Below, one piece after another: positions 10,530 through 19,957 of a stretch of 64,000 nucleotides of DNA. The position numbers and the translations under genes are program-made. Source of the stretch: Gnetum montanum. Taxonomy: Eukaryota; Streptophyta; Gnetopsida; Gnetales; Gnetaceae. The notes beneath the pieces were generated by a model that had not been told where the DNA came from, ran no database searches, and saw nothing but the letters and a program-made list of their open reading frames with translations. Each line of letters opens with the position of its first letter. Positions within the stretch are counted from its first letter, which is position 1. The stretch covers positions 144,035-208,034 of the forward strand of contig MNCI01022436.1 of the NCBI GenBank assembly GCA_015680685.1, given 5' to 3'.

Positions 10530-11670
10530 AAAGAATACATGCTCTTTGGTGTTTAAAATTGGAGAACAATTTAATTCCAAACCTCTTAACTTTACCATAA
10601 ATATGAATTTTCATTGTTTGATTTTTGCTGCCTATTTTAGCTAACTTGTCATATAAAACTGAGCCATTAAAAAACAAAGATACTCTTTGTTCTGACCCTA
10701 TATTATAGATCAAAAATAAATGCACTTTGATGATTGTGATGGGAGAACAAGATTTAGTTATTGACATGCTGACTTTAGTCGATAACCATGAATGTTCATG
10801 GTTTGATATTGGGCATACTATTTGATAACTCTACTCCTACTTGTTTACCGCATTAACAATCTAAAAATGCCAAAGTACAGATGGTGTTCAACCATTAAAA
10901 TTTTGCTTGTAATGGCAACCTGTAAGGAGTGTATACTATTTGCACGCAATTAAAAACATTTTCAATTTGCACCCTTCCAGGAAGTTTACACATGCCATAA
11001 ACTTAAAGTAACTGTTGCTCTGACACTATATTTCAGACAAATTAAATGCTCTTTCATGTATGAATCGTAAAAAAAATTTAATGTCAGAGCTCTCAGCTTT
11101 CACAAAACCATGACATCTCAACTTTAACATGACCATGAAGATTCACCCTATAAAGCTGTTTGAGCTATCCATGCAAGTTGTCATATTTGACCAAGCTAAT
11201 AAAAAACAACGATAACGTTTTATTTGATAGTATATTTCATACGGAAAATAAATGCACTTTGGTGCCTGAAATTGTATAACAAAATTGAATTCTTAACATT
11301 TCAATTTTAACCATAAAGATGAATGTTGGTAGTTTGTTGATCCTGCACATAGAACTTAGATCCTGAATGTCTACTCATTAAAATGCTAAAAATGCATGAG
11401 TAGGCACAGATGGTGTTCGCCCATTAAACTATTGCTTCTAATAGCAACCTAAAAGGAGGGTATACCATCTCCAGATTGAAGAAAACATTTCCATTTTGCA
11501 TAAAGAAAGTAGCTTTTGGTAAGAACTGGCATGCAATATAACTCAATTCCTCGTTGTCTACCCATTAAAATCTTAAAAATGATTTAAGCATTGAAGGTGT
11601 TCTGGTATTTAACTGTTGCTTCTAACACAACCCATAAGGAGAGTAGCCTATCTATATATAAAAGAAAAAT
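10530..11670. repeat. Diverged internal repeats in non-genic DNA
   Basis: Two phrases recur at irregular spacing. The first, AAATGCACTTTGGTG followed by an AT-rich tail and TTTAACCATAAA.ATGAAT, is near 10535, 10715 and 11248. The second, TAAAATGCTAAAAATG then GGTGTTC.CCCATTAAA.T.TTGCTTCTAATAGCAACC, is near 10855-10925, 11375-11450 and 11560-11635. The two alternate, giving about two and a half copies of a unit of roughly 500 bp with deletions. No coding frame is maintained. TTTTGCATAAAGAAAGTAGC at 11495 also recurs at 11759 as TTTTTCATAAAGAAAGTAGC. Confidence 0.6.
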
Positions 11671-11731
11671 ATTTCATTTAAGGGTTTCTACTCTTTAAGA
11701 AAAATATTTCATTTAAGGGTTTCTGCTCTTT
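11662..11731. repeat. 35-bp tandem duplication
   Basis: AAGAAAAATATTTCATTTAA followed by GGGTTTCTRCTCTTT occurs twice back to back with one A/G difference. It is a recent slippage-type duplication with no gene nearby. Confidence 0.9.
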
Positions 11732-11873
11732 ACAATATGAAAACATACTAGTTTCCATTTTTCATAAAGAAAGTAGCTTTTGGTAAGAGCTGGTGCGCGA
11801 GATAGGAACAGAGACCCTTCCACATAGGCTAGAAACATATATGCAAGCCAAACACTAGGGTAAAAATTAACAG

Positions 11874-11925
11874 AATCATTTCACACCGGAAATCTTCCAA
11901 ATCATTTCACACCGGAAATCTTCCA
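11874..11925. repeat. 26-bp tandem duplication
   Basis: AATCATTTCACACCGGAAAT followed by CTTCCA is present twice in direct succession without differences. It is a recent duplication in otherwise unremarkable DNA. Confidence 0.9.
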
Positions 11926-11929
11926 ACCT

Positions 11930-12970
11930 TATCAACTTGTGAGGTATTTTGACTTACCCAACGGCTCCCCCTCTAAAACTCCAAGATTATGTCATATGTC
12001 AAATCTCTCCACCAAATCTGTATCATAATGACTACAATCAAGTAACCTTGTGTCAGGTGACATCTGCAACATCTTAGCAAACAATCCATATATTTGGCAT
12101 TCGTATCCATAGCCATAAAAAGATGAAAACTAAATCTCCATAAAACTGTTCCAGAATATTTGAAAAATTAGATGTACGGAAAAGAACAATGCAAGGTTCG
12201 CATAAAATCTGAGAGACATCCTTGCTACAGTCACTTCAAACCTATAACTATCAAATTAGACAAAAAAAACAAGGAGAAGAAAGGAGATGAATGGTTTCAT
12301 GTTCTGCTTGTATGCAACTCTGCCATTCAAAGAAGCTGCAATTCAAACCACAGTAAACCCAGAAAAATTTATTTAAACGTCATTTTACTAACTGTGTAAA
12401 GGGGATGAAGCACCGCCCTCTGTTGCCTAACTATCAAATATCAAATTATATCCTCATATTAAAAACCATTTTTGACATTTTGATATACTAAAATGACGTG
12501 GAACACCATTGAGAAATTCCTCTATGGAAACGCAGAAAGAAATATTATCGGAAACGGAAACTGTAGACTTGCTAAACAGTAGCGGCCAGCAATGTGTAAA
12601 CAAGCACCATTAAACAGGGATCGCGTAATTTCAAAAATGTAAGGGGAGTATCAGACAAAACTACTTGATAAAAAAAAACTTTAAACACAAAAAAAACAAA
12701 ATGTCATATGTATTTTTGGTTGAAAAGAAATATGGTGTGGATTGCTCAAAATCTATTGACAGAACTCATTCCATTCTTAGAATCTCTCGGTAAAAGAGAT
12801 ACAGAGAAAATTCCACTGATTCTATCAAATCGTTCTGAAATTGTCACCGAATAAGCATAACAGGAATGTCAAAAAATGTTCCAAAATCAAGTGAAACTAT
12901 CTCGGTTTGAACCAGGGGCGATAACGGAGAAGTGAAATTGAAAAACGAAATTTCTGCTATGTACAAGAGA
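11930..12970. other. Non-genic stretch, nothing firmly recognised
   Basis: Moderately AT-rich DNA. The plus-strand frame at 12172-12399 is short and lysine-rich with no recognisable features, so I do not call it. No tRNA, repeat or LTR signals were seen. Confidence 0.5.
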
Positions 12971-12973
12971 ATT

Positions 12974-13237
12974 TCATTTAAAGAAAAGCAGGAGATTTCT
13001 TCGAACCATGGTAAGCAAGCAAGAAATACTGAATTTCCTGGTTACACAATAAAATCGCAACCAAACAACCGCAACTTTGGCCAGAGACATAGCCCTGTCC
13101 AGCATTTGCTCATCTTCGTCAGTCAAAACACTCCTACATTTTCCAGAGTTTCTGGTACTCGATATTTTGCAAGACGATGCATGCATGTCCGTGGCGATGC
13201 CTATGGCATGCACACTCATGTTCTGCTTCCTCTGCAT
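12974..13237 (-). CDS. Possible exon or small gene on the minus strand, unknown
   Basis: An 87-codon minus-strand frame with an ATG at 13237 and an in-frame stop just upstream. The middle of the product is polar and acidic (TDEDEQMLDRAMSLAKVA), unlike the low-complexity products of neighbouring random frames. The C-terminal third is hydrophobic and basic and may be intron read-through. About 220 bases upstream on the same strand (near 13435-13500) the sequence is less AT-rich and contains AAGGTAC, a possible splice donor after a leader exon. I do not recognise the protein. It could equally be a chance frame. Confidence 0.22.
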   Translation of the reverse strand: MQRKQNMSVHAIGIATDMHASSCKISSTRNSGKCRSVLTDEDEQMLDRAMSLAKVAVVWLRFYCVTRKFSISCLLTMVRRNLLLFFK

Positions 13238-13239
13238 TG

Positions 13240-13742
13240 GTCTCCTTTATGTATCCGCAAATCCAAATCCTGCATCACACATTCAAACGGAGAGATTTAA
13301 TCAAGCATAGTACATCTAGAACGCTGTGAATCTCAGGATCTCCAAGGACAATCCCATTAACACTTTACAATGGCACTCTGTAATTTAGATGCAAATCTAA
13401 GAAAATGAGAATAATTAGTAATGTACCTTAACAAAAGACAGTTGTCGACGACGAGAAGAGGATCCGGTGAAGGTCAACACAGAGAGAACTGCAGCACGTG
13501 TCTGCAATTGTGAAGAGGGCAGTCCATGGCAACCTTAAGCTTATATTTGCAAAAGAAATGAATCCTGGCTAAATGTCCTACAACCGCTGCGTTATTTTTA
13601 ACTGAAAATTTCTCAGAGTAACTTTTTGTGGTTGTTTACCCCCATAGAAACAATCGGCTCATAATCCGGGTCGGTGTCTACGTCTGTTAGAGAAACATCC
13701 ACAGTAACTAGGTTTTCCTGCTTTATTTAGTCCTAGGCGCTC
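13240..13742. other. Possible upstream region of the minus-strand frame; otherwise unremarkable
   Basis: This is the least AT-rich part of the island outside the retrotransposon, around 13440-13520 (GTCGACGACGAGAAGAGGATCC, and GCAGCACGTG with a CACGTG core). It might hold a promoter and leader exon for a minus-strand gene, but no TATA box or transcription start can be fixed. Confidence 0.25.
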
Positions 13743-16700
13743 TCAGACATTACCAGCCATGGGTCAGACTCCAAATCAATGTGGCCTCACAAAACAGTGT
13801 CCAGAATCCACAGCTGTGTTTCTGCCCAAAAAGAATGATGCCAGTCATCCTCAGGGCCATAACTGCTGCACAGAACTTCCTCACGGCCAAAAAGAATGAT
13901 GCCAGTCATCCTCAGGGCCATGTCGTATAGGTTACCCACAATGTCCTTAAAGATCTGGCTAGGTTTGAACAAAATGGAAAGGACAAAATTGATGCTTGAA
14001 ACCATGTCTACTCTCCTCTTCTCCTCGGACTACCACTGACGGACAGAAAGTCAAGCGAACCGAAAACTAAGTAAAGCGTCTAATTCAAATCAAAGAAATC
14101 AGCTATATTGTAACAGAAAGCTGAACTGAGCATCCAGACCTAATACAAATTAGAAATGTTGCTATATTGTATAAGCCAGTTGAAGAAGCAAGCCTCCATT
14201 ACAATTGTGGTAGGTGTAACTAAATATGCCTCCTGCAAAAACAAGGAAAGTTCTGAAAATGATTCTACTTTCTAAAGCATGAATGGCGCTGTTACAACAA
14301 TGATGTTGACTGCCATTTCGGCATGGCCACTACTACTTGCTTGTTGCAGAGATGGGCAGAGATCAACGGCTCTGACAGTGCGCTGTGCTGTGGTTCCATA
14401 CTACTGTTAAATTGTTTTGTTAAAAACAAGAATAAAAATCGGGGATAAACTCTACTCATATCTCTCTGTTCAAGTCTTAGAAATAAATTATAGTTGTATG
14501 TTTATATATATCCTAAAATCAATAAAGTAAGATATGGTACCTATTTTAGGAGGATAAATATTAAATTCATGTTTACCTATTCAGAATTTATTTTCTTTTC
14601 ATTTTGAAAGATATTTATGGAGCTTGTAAGTGCCATTCTTGAAGCAAACCTATAATGTGTTGTTACACCTCTCATGTTAGATTTGAAGTATGCATTCTAA
14701 ATACATTTCTTTAGTATAAAATCATTAATTAAGTCATTAGTAAGAAAAACTTGATGAATATCATTTCCTATGTGCATTCAATAATTATTATGAATATGTA
14801 TTTGATTAAGTTCCTTGCTATAATTTGCACTATTTTCTTGGCTTGTAATTACTATTATTTTGTTATTAGTTGGAGTTTTTGGTTGTTTCTTTGTGCTTGA
14901 GAAAGTTATGGCTCATATAAGAAGAAATCTCAATGTTATGAAAAACTTCCAAAACCCCAAAATGAAATTTGGAGATTCTCGTAATTAAAAAAGTCATAGA
15001 GAAATATAATCATACCTAATGAAAATAGATCCTCAAGTGTAATAAAATTGTGAAAATCATAGGTGATAAGTGGCAAATAGATATGTGACATGATAAGAAT
15101 ATGGAGATCACACAAAAATAAGAAATGATCATTTTTTTTCTCTTTGATTTCTATCCAAAACAATGCTTTAAAATGTGACTAACAATTTAAATGCTCCTTT
15201 TTCTACTTAGTTTCTATGTTAAATAAAAATTTATTTTTACCTTGATGGATGCATCAACCATAATTATCTTTCTTAAATTAGTTAGTAAGAAATATCCTCT
15301 TCTTAAGTAACCTTGGGTAAAAAAATCAATTTAAATGATGTTATACTAGAAGGCTTAAAGGGAAAAACTGACAAACATTTTTTTTTGGACTGCAAAAAAA
15401 GGTGACTAGAATTTATCTTGCTTTAGAATATTATTATAGATAATATGGACTTAACCATGAATAAGTAGAAGTCTAAGATTCATTTCCTATGTACCAATAC
15501 TTCACTTAGTTTTCCATTAGGTATCCATTGCACATTAATATTATATCCTTGTAATAATATCTACTTGAAACTTCTTGTTCATTGTTAGTACATAACCTCC
15601 ACTCAAAGACCTTAGCCATCAAATACAAATATGAATACATTCTTAAATGCATGTTTTCTCATTGGTTAAGCCTATTCAACGTTTATACACATAAACACAA
15701 ATTTTCATGTGTTATTTATACAAATGACTTCTATGTACAAGCATACACTTATAAACAGCATATGCATGTCACATGTACATACACACATGCTTCACATGTC
15801 TATATATACGATGCATATATATACACACATGTATGTAGTTTGTTTCCTTAGTAGAATCTATAAATTGCATTACTAATCATGATAATAGAAACTTCCATTT
15901 AGTTGGACACAAATCATGTTGTAGAAAAATTTAAAAACTAATCAAACATGTGGTCAAACATTTTCATCAATCATAAAATCATCCAAAGTTTTAGCTCAAG
16001 CACTTATAAAATTCTAATGCATCAAGTTTTAAAAAAGTCTTTTAGCAATAAGAATTTTCCAATATTTAGACAACAATACCAGCAACAACCTAAAAGAGAA
16101 TAACATGAATTCCATAGTTTATTTTCCTTGCAACTTTTTCTATCTTACACTAGCCACATTAGTTTTTTCCCTTTTCCTTGCATCATAAAAATTTGGATTT
16201 TCTTTGTATTTTGCACTAAATATTTTAATTAATAGTAGGGAAGGATTTCGTACAACCTTCTTTTCTTCTTGTTATTTTTTCAAACACATTTTCTTTTCAT
16301 ATTTTTTGTTTTTATCAGCTCAAGTAGATTGAATTTAGTTTTTTTATCCTATAAATGCATAAATAAAATCATAAAAATATTTACAAAAATGGTTTAAATT
16401 TGTGTTCTTAAGATTTTGTTACTTAAAAAGTATTAAAAAGGGATTTCATAGTTTTATTATTATTGAATAAAGTTTTGTAGGAATATATTTTATTTCATCT
16501 TGTTAGCATAATTATTTATATTTACATTTAAGATTTGTGTACCTTATTGATGAAGTAAGGTTATTAAACCTTATTAGCTGGAAGTTTTAAGCATAGTCAC
16601 CTTTCATAATATATACCTACTTACTTAACTGTCTATCCCTAATAAAATTATAAATAATGAAATCCAACCAAGGGCTCATGGCCTCCAAAAATAAAATATT

Positions 16701-17023
16701 TCCTTTAGTTCATTACCCATAATGCAATTCCATCAAGATATTTTTTGATAGCAAAACATGTGATAATTAACATAATGTATGTTTTCTATTGCATCACCAT
16801 AGAAGAAACTCATTATATTCGATATGGTTGCATGTTCACATAGTTCATTTAAACTATACTTTGCTTTAAATATAGAGATACACTTTCCCATTATATATTA
16901 TGAACAATATTTTTGTTGATTTCTTGCTATCTCTTAGCTTTAAATAAAAGTATGTCTTTACCTTCACATTCTTTTATTAATATACATTAAGTTATGTGTT
17001 ATTTTAAGAGTTGCTATTACATT
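13743..17023. repeat. Segmental duplication, copy 2, left part
   Basis: Same content and orientation as 2875-6452, offset by about 10.9 kb. Against copy 1 it has a local 61-bp tandem duplication at its start, lacks about 320 bases corresponding to 5652-5972, and keeps the complete solo LTR at its right end. Here the left neighbour is ordinary non-genic sequence, whereas copy 1 abuts the 5S array. Confidence 0.92.
13825..13921. repeat. 61-bp-period tandem duplication
   Basis: CCAAAAAGAATGATGCCAGT and the following CATCCTCAGGGCCAT occur at 13826 and again at 13887, separated by AACTGCTGCACAGAACTTCC. Copy 1 has this phrase only once, so the duplication arose after the two copies separated. Confidence 0.88.
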
Positions 17024-17869
17024 TGATGAGCGGCGAGGTACCCCTATGCTCAACCATATGAATCACTAAGGCATTATGCATGATCTGGTCAAATTTCGTG
17101 GACCTATAGTTATCTCATACACTAGTTCCTCTAGGAAGTGAAAAATTGTTGAGAACGTTCAATGTCTTCCCAACTACACTTGCGAGGCTGAACGGTATGG
17201 TTTAAGTGTAATTGAGGTATATGCATTTTTGTCGTTTTATATTTTATGGATGTAATCATCTACAACAAGAATAAGGGTACAGTAGATTGAAAACTAATGT
17301 CTATTGTCTATCTAGCCTAACACAAGTAACCGCCCCACTTTCCTGAATGCATCCTGAACACATATAGCACTACTGGGCTACCAAACGTTAAACGTTGCTG
17401 GGTTACCAAGTACTATATGAATGCTCAAAATGGTCATGCGTGTGTTCATTAATTGCTGAAAATAAATTATTTAATCAAATGCATTAAAGTAGGGAACAAG
17501 AAAATAAAATGCAATAAGGAAAATATTAAGCTATTCTCAGTGCTGCAAGGATTGTCAAAAGAGTTCATTTTATTCCTTTCAAACTACTGTGCTTAGGTAT
17601 ATTAGTGCTCGAACAAAGAGTCGTACACACTTTAGACTCCTTTTGCAGCACTAAGAAAATATTCTAGCTCTAGGGAGAAGAAACAGCAAGAGCTTCGCTA
17701 CCTTGCTTGAAAACTAAAAACTAACTAATGAATTACTTTCAAAATTGGAGCTTAGGTGCGGTATTTATAGACTTAGGGTATATACCCTGACATTGGAGAT
17801 CAAACATCGAATCCAGGTCCTGACATCACGTACATGATGTCAGGACCAACATCAAACAATGATTCATCA
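17024..17869 (-). mobile_element. Solo LTR, older relative of the nested element
   Basis: On the minus strand it begins TGATGAATCATTG and ends GGGGTACCTCGCCGCTCATCA. Both sides carry the direct repeat ACATT (17019-17023 and 17870-17874), the 5-bp target duplication expected of a Ty3/gypsy element. In minus orientation it shows a TATA box (complement of 17762-17770), AGGTAGCGAAGCTCTTGCTG, AGTACTTGGTAACCCAG, GGTAGCCCAGTAGTG, AACCATACCG and GGGAAGACATTGAACG. All of these have counterparts in the LTR at 18006. No internal region is attached. The 5' tip of the LTR lies toward 17869. Confidence 0.93.
17816..17847. promoter_or_regulatory. 32-bp palindrome in the U3 of the solo LTR
   Basis: Two perfect 13-base arms, GGTCCTGACATCA and TGATGTCAGGACC, flank a near-symmetrical CGTACA centre. 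It lies about 22 bases inside the LTR 5' end and about 46 bases upstream of the TATA box in the transcription direction. A second palindrome, AGGGTATATACCCT (17775-17788), sits between it and the TATA box. Confidence 0.85.
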
Positions 17870-18005
17870 ACATTGGTATGATTATTTTGTATTCTACTTT
17901 ATTTCATTTTATTTCATATTTTCCTTGTTATATTCTTGTGCATAATGTTAAATATTACGTATGTTTGAGGTTTATTATGATATCTAGGAATGGGATATTG
18001 GTATC
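17870..18005. other. Host sequence between the two LTR insertions, including GTATC target site
   Basis: T-rich, non-coding host DNA. Its last five bases, GTATC (18001-18005), are repeated after the 3' LTR at 25533-25537. It is absent from duplication copy 1, where a deletion removed it. Confidence 0.85.
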
Positions 18006-18033
18006 TGATGAGACGCGACTTGCACTAGGCCGG

Positions 18034-18090
18034 GATATCGCGTACGCGATATCGCGTCTATCCCTGCGATATCGCGTATGCGATATCGCA
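18034..18090. promoter_or_regulatory. Two adjacent GATATCGCG palindromes in U3
   Basis: Bases 18034-18053 are a perfect 20-base palindrome, GATATCGCGTACGCGATATC. Bases 18065-18090 are an inverted repeat with 11-base arms (TGCGATATCGC and GCGATATCGCA) around GTAT. Together they place four GATATC cores and many CG dinucleotides within 60 bases, ending 15 bases before the TATA box. They could bind a symmetric regulator or serve as a methylation-sensitive switch. The function is inferred only from position. Confidence 0.85.
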
Positions 18091-18105
18091 GCCAGCCGGC
18101 ATATC

Positions 18106-18113
18106 TATAAATA
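18106..18113 (+). promoter_or_regulatory. LTR TATA box
   Basis: TATAAATA in the context GCATATCTATAAATAAGAGG. It lies directly downstream of the palindromes and about 170 bases before the poly(A) signal, the usual U3/R layout. A related CTATAAATA occurs at the same relative place in the solo LTR. Confidence 0.8.
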
Positions 18114-18279
18114 AGAGGCGGCACTCCCCTTATTTCCCAATCCTAGCTAGTGTAGCGAAGCTCTGGCAGATTGATCACTCCAGAGTTAGAATTTTTTCCC
18201 ATGTGCCCGCAGTAGGAGTCCTAGAGTGAACGGCTCTTTATTCGAGCAGCTTGTAACCTGAACCCAAGTTGTGTATGGA

Positions 18280-18285
18280 AATAAA
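18280..18285 (+). terminator. LTR poly(A) signal
   Basis: AATAAA inside TGTATGGAAATAAAGAAAAAC. By position it would mark the R region of the LTR transcript. The 3' LTR counterpart is hidden in the gap. Confidence 0.65.
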
Positions 18286-19059
18286 GAAAAACTTGTTTGG
18301 ATGAACCTTGCAGCACGTGGTTTCATTTATTGCTTTATTTCCTGCTTTCCTAGTGCGTTCAAGTATGACTTGATTACGAGCATCTACGAACGTGTACGGC
18401 TAGTCAAGGAATCGGCTGCTTCACGCAATGCATGAGTACGACTCAATTACGAGCATTGGATGCTTGGTAACCCAGTAGTGTATTCCAGGATTCTGCGCTT
18501 GGTAACTCCAGGGTCCAATGTGTACAGCTAGTTGAGGAATCGGCTGCTCATTTCTAGGCTACAGCGTGTGATAAGTACAACTTAGTTACGAGCACCCACG
18601 GGTGTGTACAGCTAGCTAAGGAATCGGCTGCTTATCACACGTAGGCTAAATAGGTGCCTTAGTACGACCACTTCGAGCACTTGCGTTACGTGTGGCGATC
18701 CCAGTAACGATTAGCGTTTGGTAAGCTGCAGTTGCATAGTTCAGGGTGTGTCCGGTAAGTGGGAACGGATGCTGACGCTAGTTAATTTAGACTTAGACCT
18801 TAGTTAGAGTTAGCTTAGTTTCTCAACCCTTTCTCCTGGTAGCATAGAAGATAAGCCGAAAATACCAAAAAAATCACATACCTCAGACTTGCTTAACCAT
18901 ACACCGTGACACATACAAGCAAGCCTGGGAAGACAACGAACGATTAACCCCAAGTGTTTCTTGTGGCGTTAAGGCATTTAGTCTGCGGAGTTCGACCGGA
19001 TCGCGCGTGTACGCTCGTATTCGTATGGTGGAGTGTAGGGGTACCTCGCCACTCATCAT

Positions 19060-19077
19060 TGGCGCCGTTGCCGGGGA
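19060..19077 (+). promoter_or_regulatory. Primer-binding site, tRNA-Asp type
   Basis: TGGCGCCGTTGCCGGGGA, one base after the LTR end, is the exact complement of the 18 bases at the 3' end of plant tRNA-Asp. Athila-type and several other plant Ty3/gypsy elements use this primer. Confidence 0.93.
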
Positions 19078-19204
19078 CTAAGTGTTTTTTCGCCAATTTA
19101 ACATAAGGGATATCACTCACATCGTTGTGAGCTTAAAACGAACCTTAGGGTTAATCAGTTAATCAAGAACAATAAATAACGGTGAAATTAGCACACCAAT
19201 AGAA

Positions 19205-19957
19205 ATGGCTTCTTCTCACGAAATCAACTCACCTAAGGACAATACAGGAGAAAGTCAGCATCATACGCATAACCGAGATCAACCATGTCCTCAACAATCT
19301 AAGGTCACATATACTCATCCTGATGAGTATGTGCTGGATTTTACCTTTGTTTTCCATCAAGATGAGCAACTGCGGTGGAGAGACATGCAAGGTAACATCG
19401 TGTTACCCCTAGATCGAGTCGCTCCCAACATGCTTTTCTGTGCCTTGGTACAGATTGGCATGCATGAGCTGTTCGCAGAATACGTTTTCGATGACCATGA
19501 TACCAGGGACTATCAACCCAAAAAAACCCAACGTATTCGGGATGCAAGGCAGGAGAGCCAACATTCACTATTGAAGGGCAAGGTTCCCCACGTCATTAGT
19601 GAAATAGGAGAAGAAGAACCCCTCACTATGGGTTTCTTAGCAAATGATGTTCCTCCTCCTCACTCTAGTGAAGAGGTTAGGCATCAGGGCCTTAGATCAG
19701 CGATACATATTCCATGCTCTGATCCCCGTGAGCACCAGTTGTTCATGGCAGGAACAATCACTCGCACTAATGACGGACTTGTTGATCGTCACAACGATCG
19801 GGGCTGAAGCAGCCGAAGAGAAGGTAAGAAACATCACCATGGTGATGGATCCCCCTCTTCTTCCCCTTCATCACATCATTCACACTCTCCTTCCACATCT
19901 GGGGGCAGCCACCATGGGCATAACGCGGAGAGTAAAGGTAAACAAGATGAAATGCCT
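19205..19957 (+). pseudogene. gag: gag, N-terminal part, broken
   Basis: The first ATG after the primer site (19205) opens a 200-codon frame with hydrophilic ends and a central globular stretch (DEYVLDFTFVFHQDEQLRW and so on) of no recognised fold. It stops at a TGA (19805-19807). Beyond that stop the same frame continues as a Ser/His/Gly-rich linker typical of retroelement Gag spacers, up to a second TGA at 19958-19960. There the reading continues in another frame in a manner consistent with loss of one base in a short T run. The element therefore carries at least one premature stop and one frameshift before the main gag-pro frame. No intron is needed to explain this, but one between about 19800 and 19960 cannot be excluded. 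Confidence 0.75.

Larger units (their letters stand above)
18006..19058 (+). repeat. 5' LTR (1,053 bp)
   Basis: Begins TGATGAGACGCG and ends GGGGTACCTCGCCACTCATCA. Its last 607 bases align without gaps to 24926-25532. Promoter palindromes, a TATA box and a poly(A) signal occur in U3-R order. The terminal seven bases at the two ends are inverted copies (TGATGAG and CTCATCA). The phrases GCTTGGTAACCCAGTAGTG and GCTTGGTAACTCCAGGGTC, and three copies of TACRGCTAG.TNAGGAATCGGCTGCT, form a loose internal repeat at about 18390-18640. Confidence 0.95.

Noticed and set aside
13787-14005. A 72-codon minus-strand frame at the start of duplication copy 2 that looked like an exon (FKPSQIFKDIVGNLYDMA).
   Set aside because: The same frame in copy 1 has a stop, and a local tandem duplication generates part of the frame in copy 2. 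No splice or transcript support is visible.
17024-19058. A single long inverted-repeat transposon, because 17024 and 19058 carry matching inverted ends (GAGGTACCCCTA and TAGGGGTACCTC).
   Set aside because: The ends belong to two separate LTRs in opposite orientation, each with its own 5-bp target duplication.
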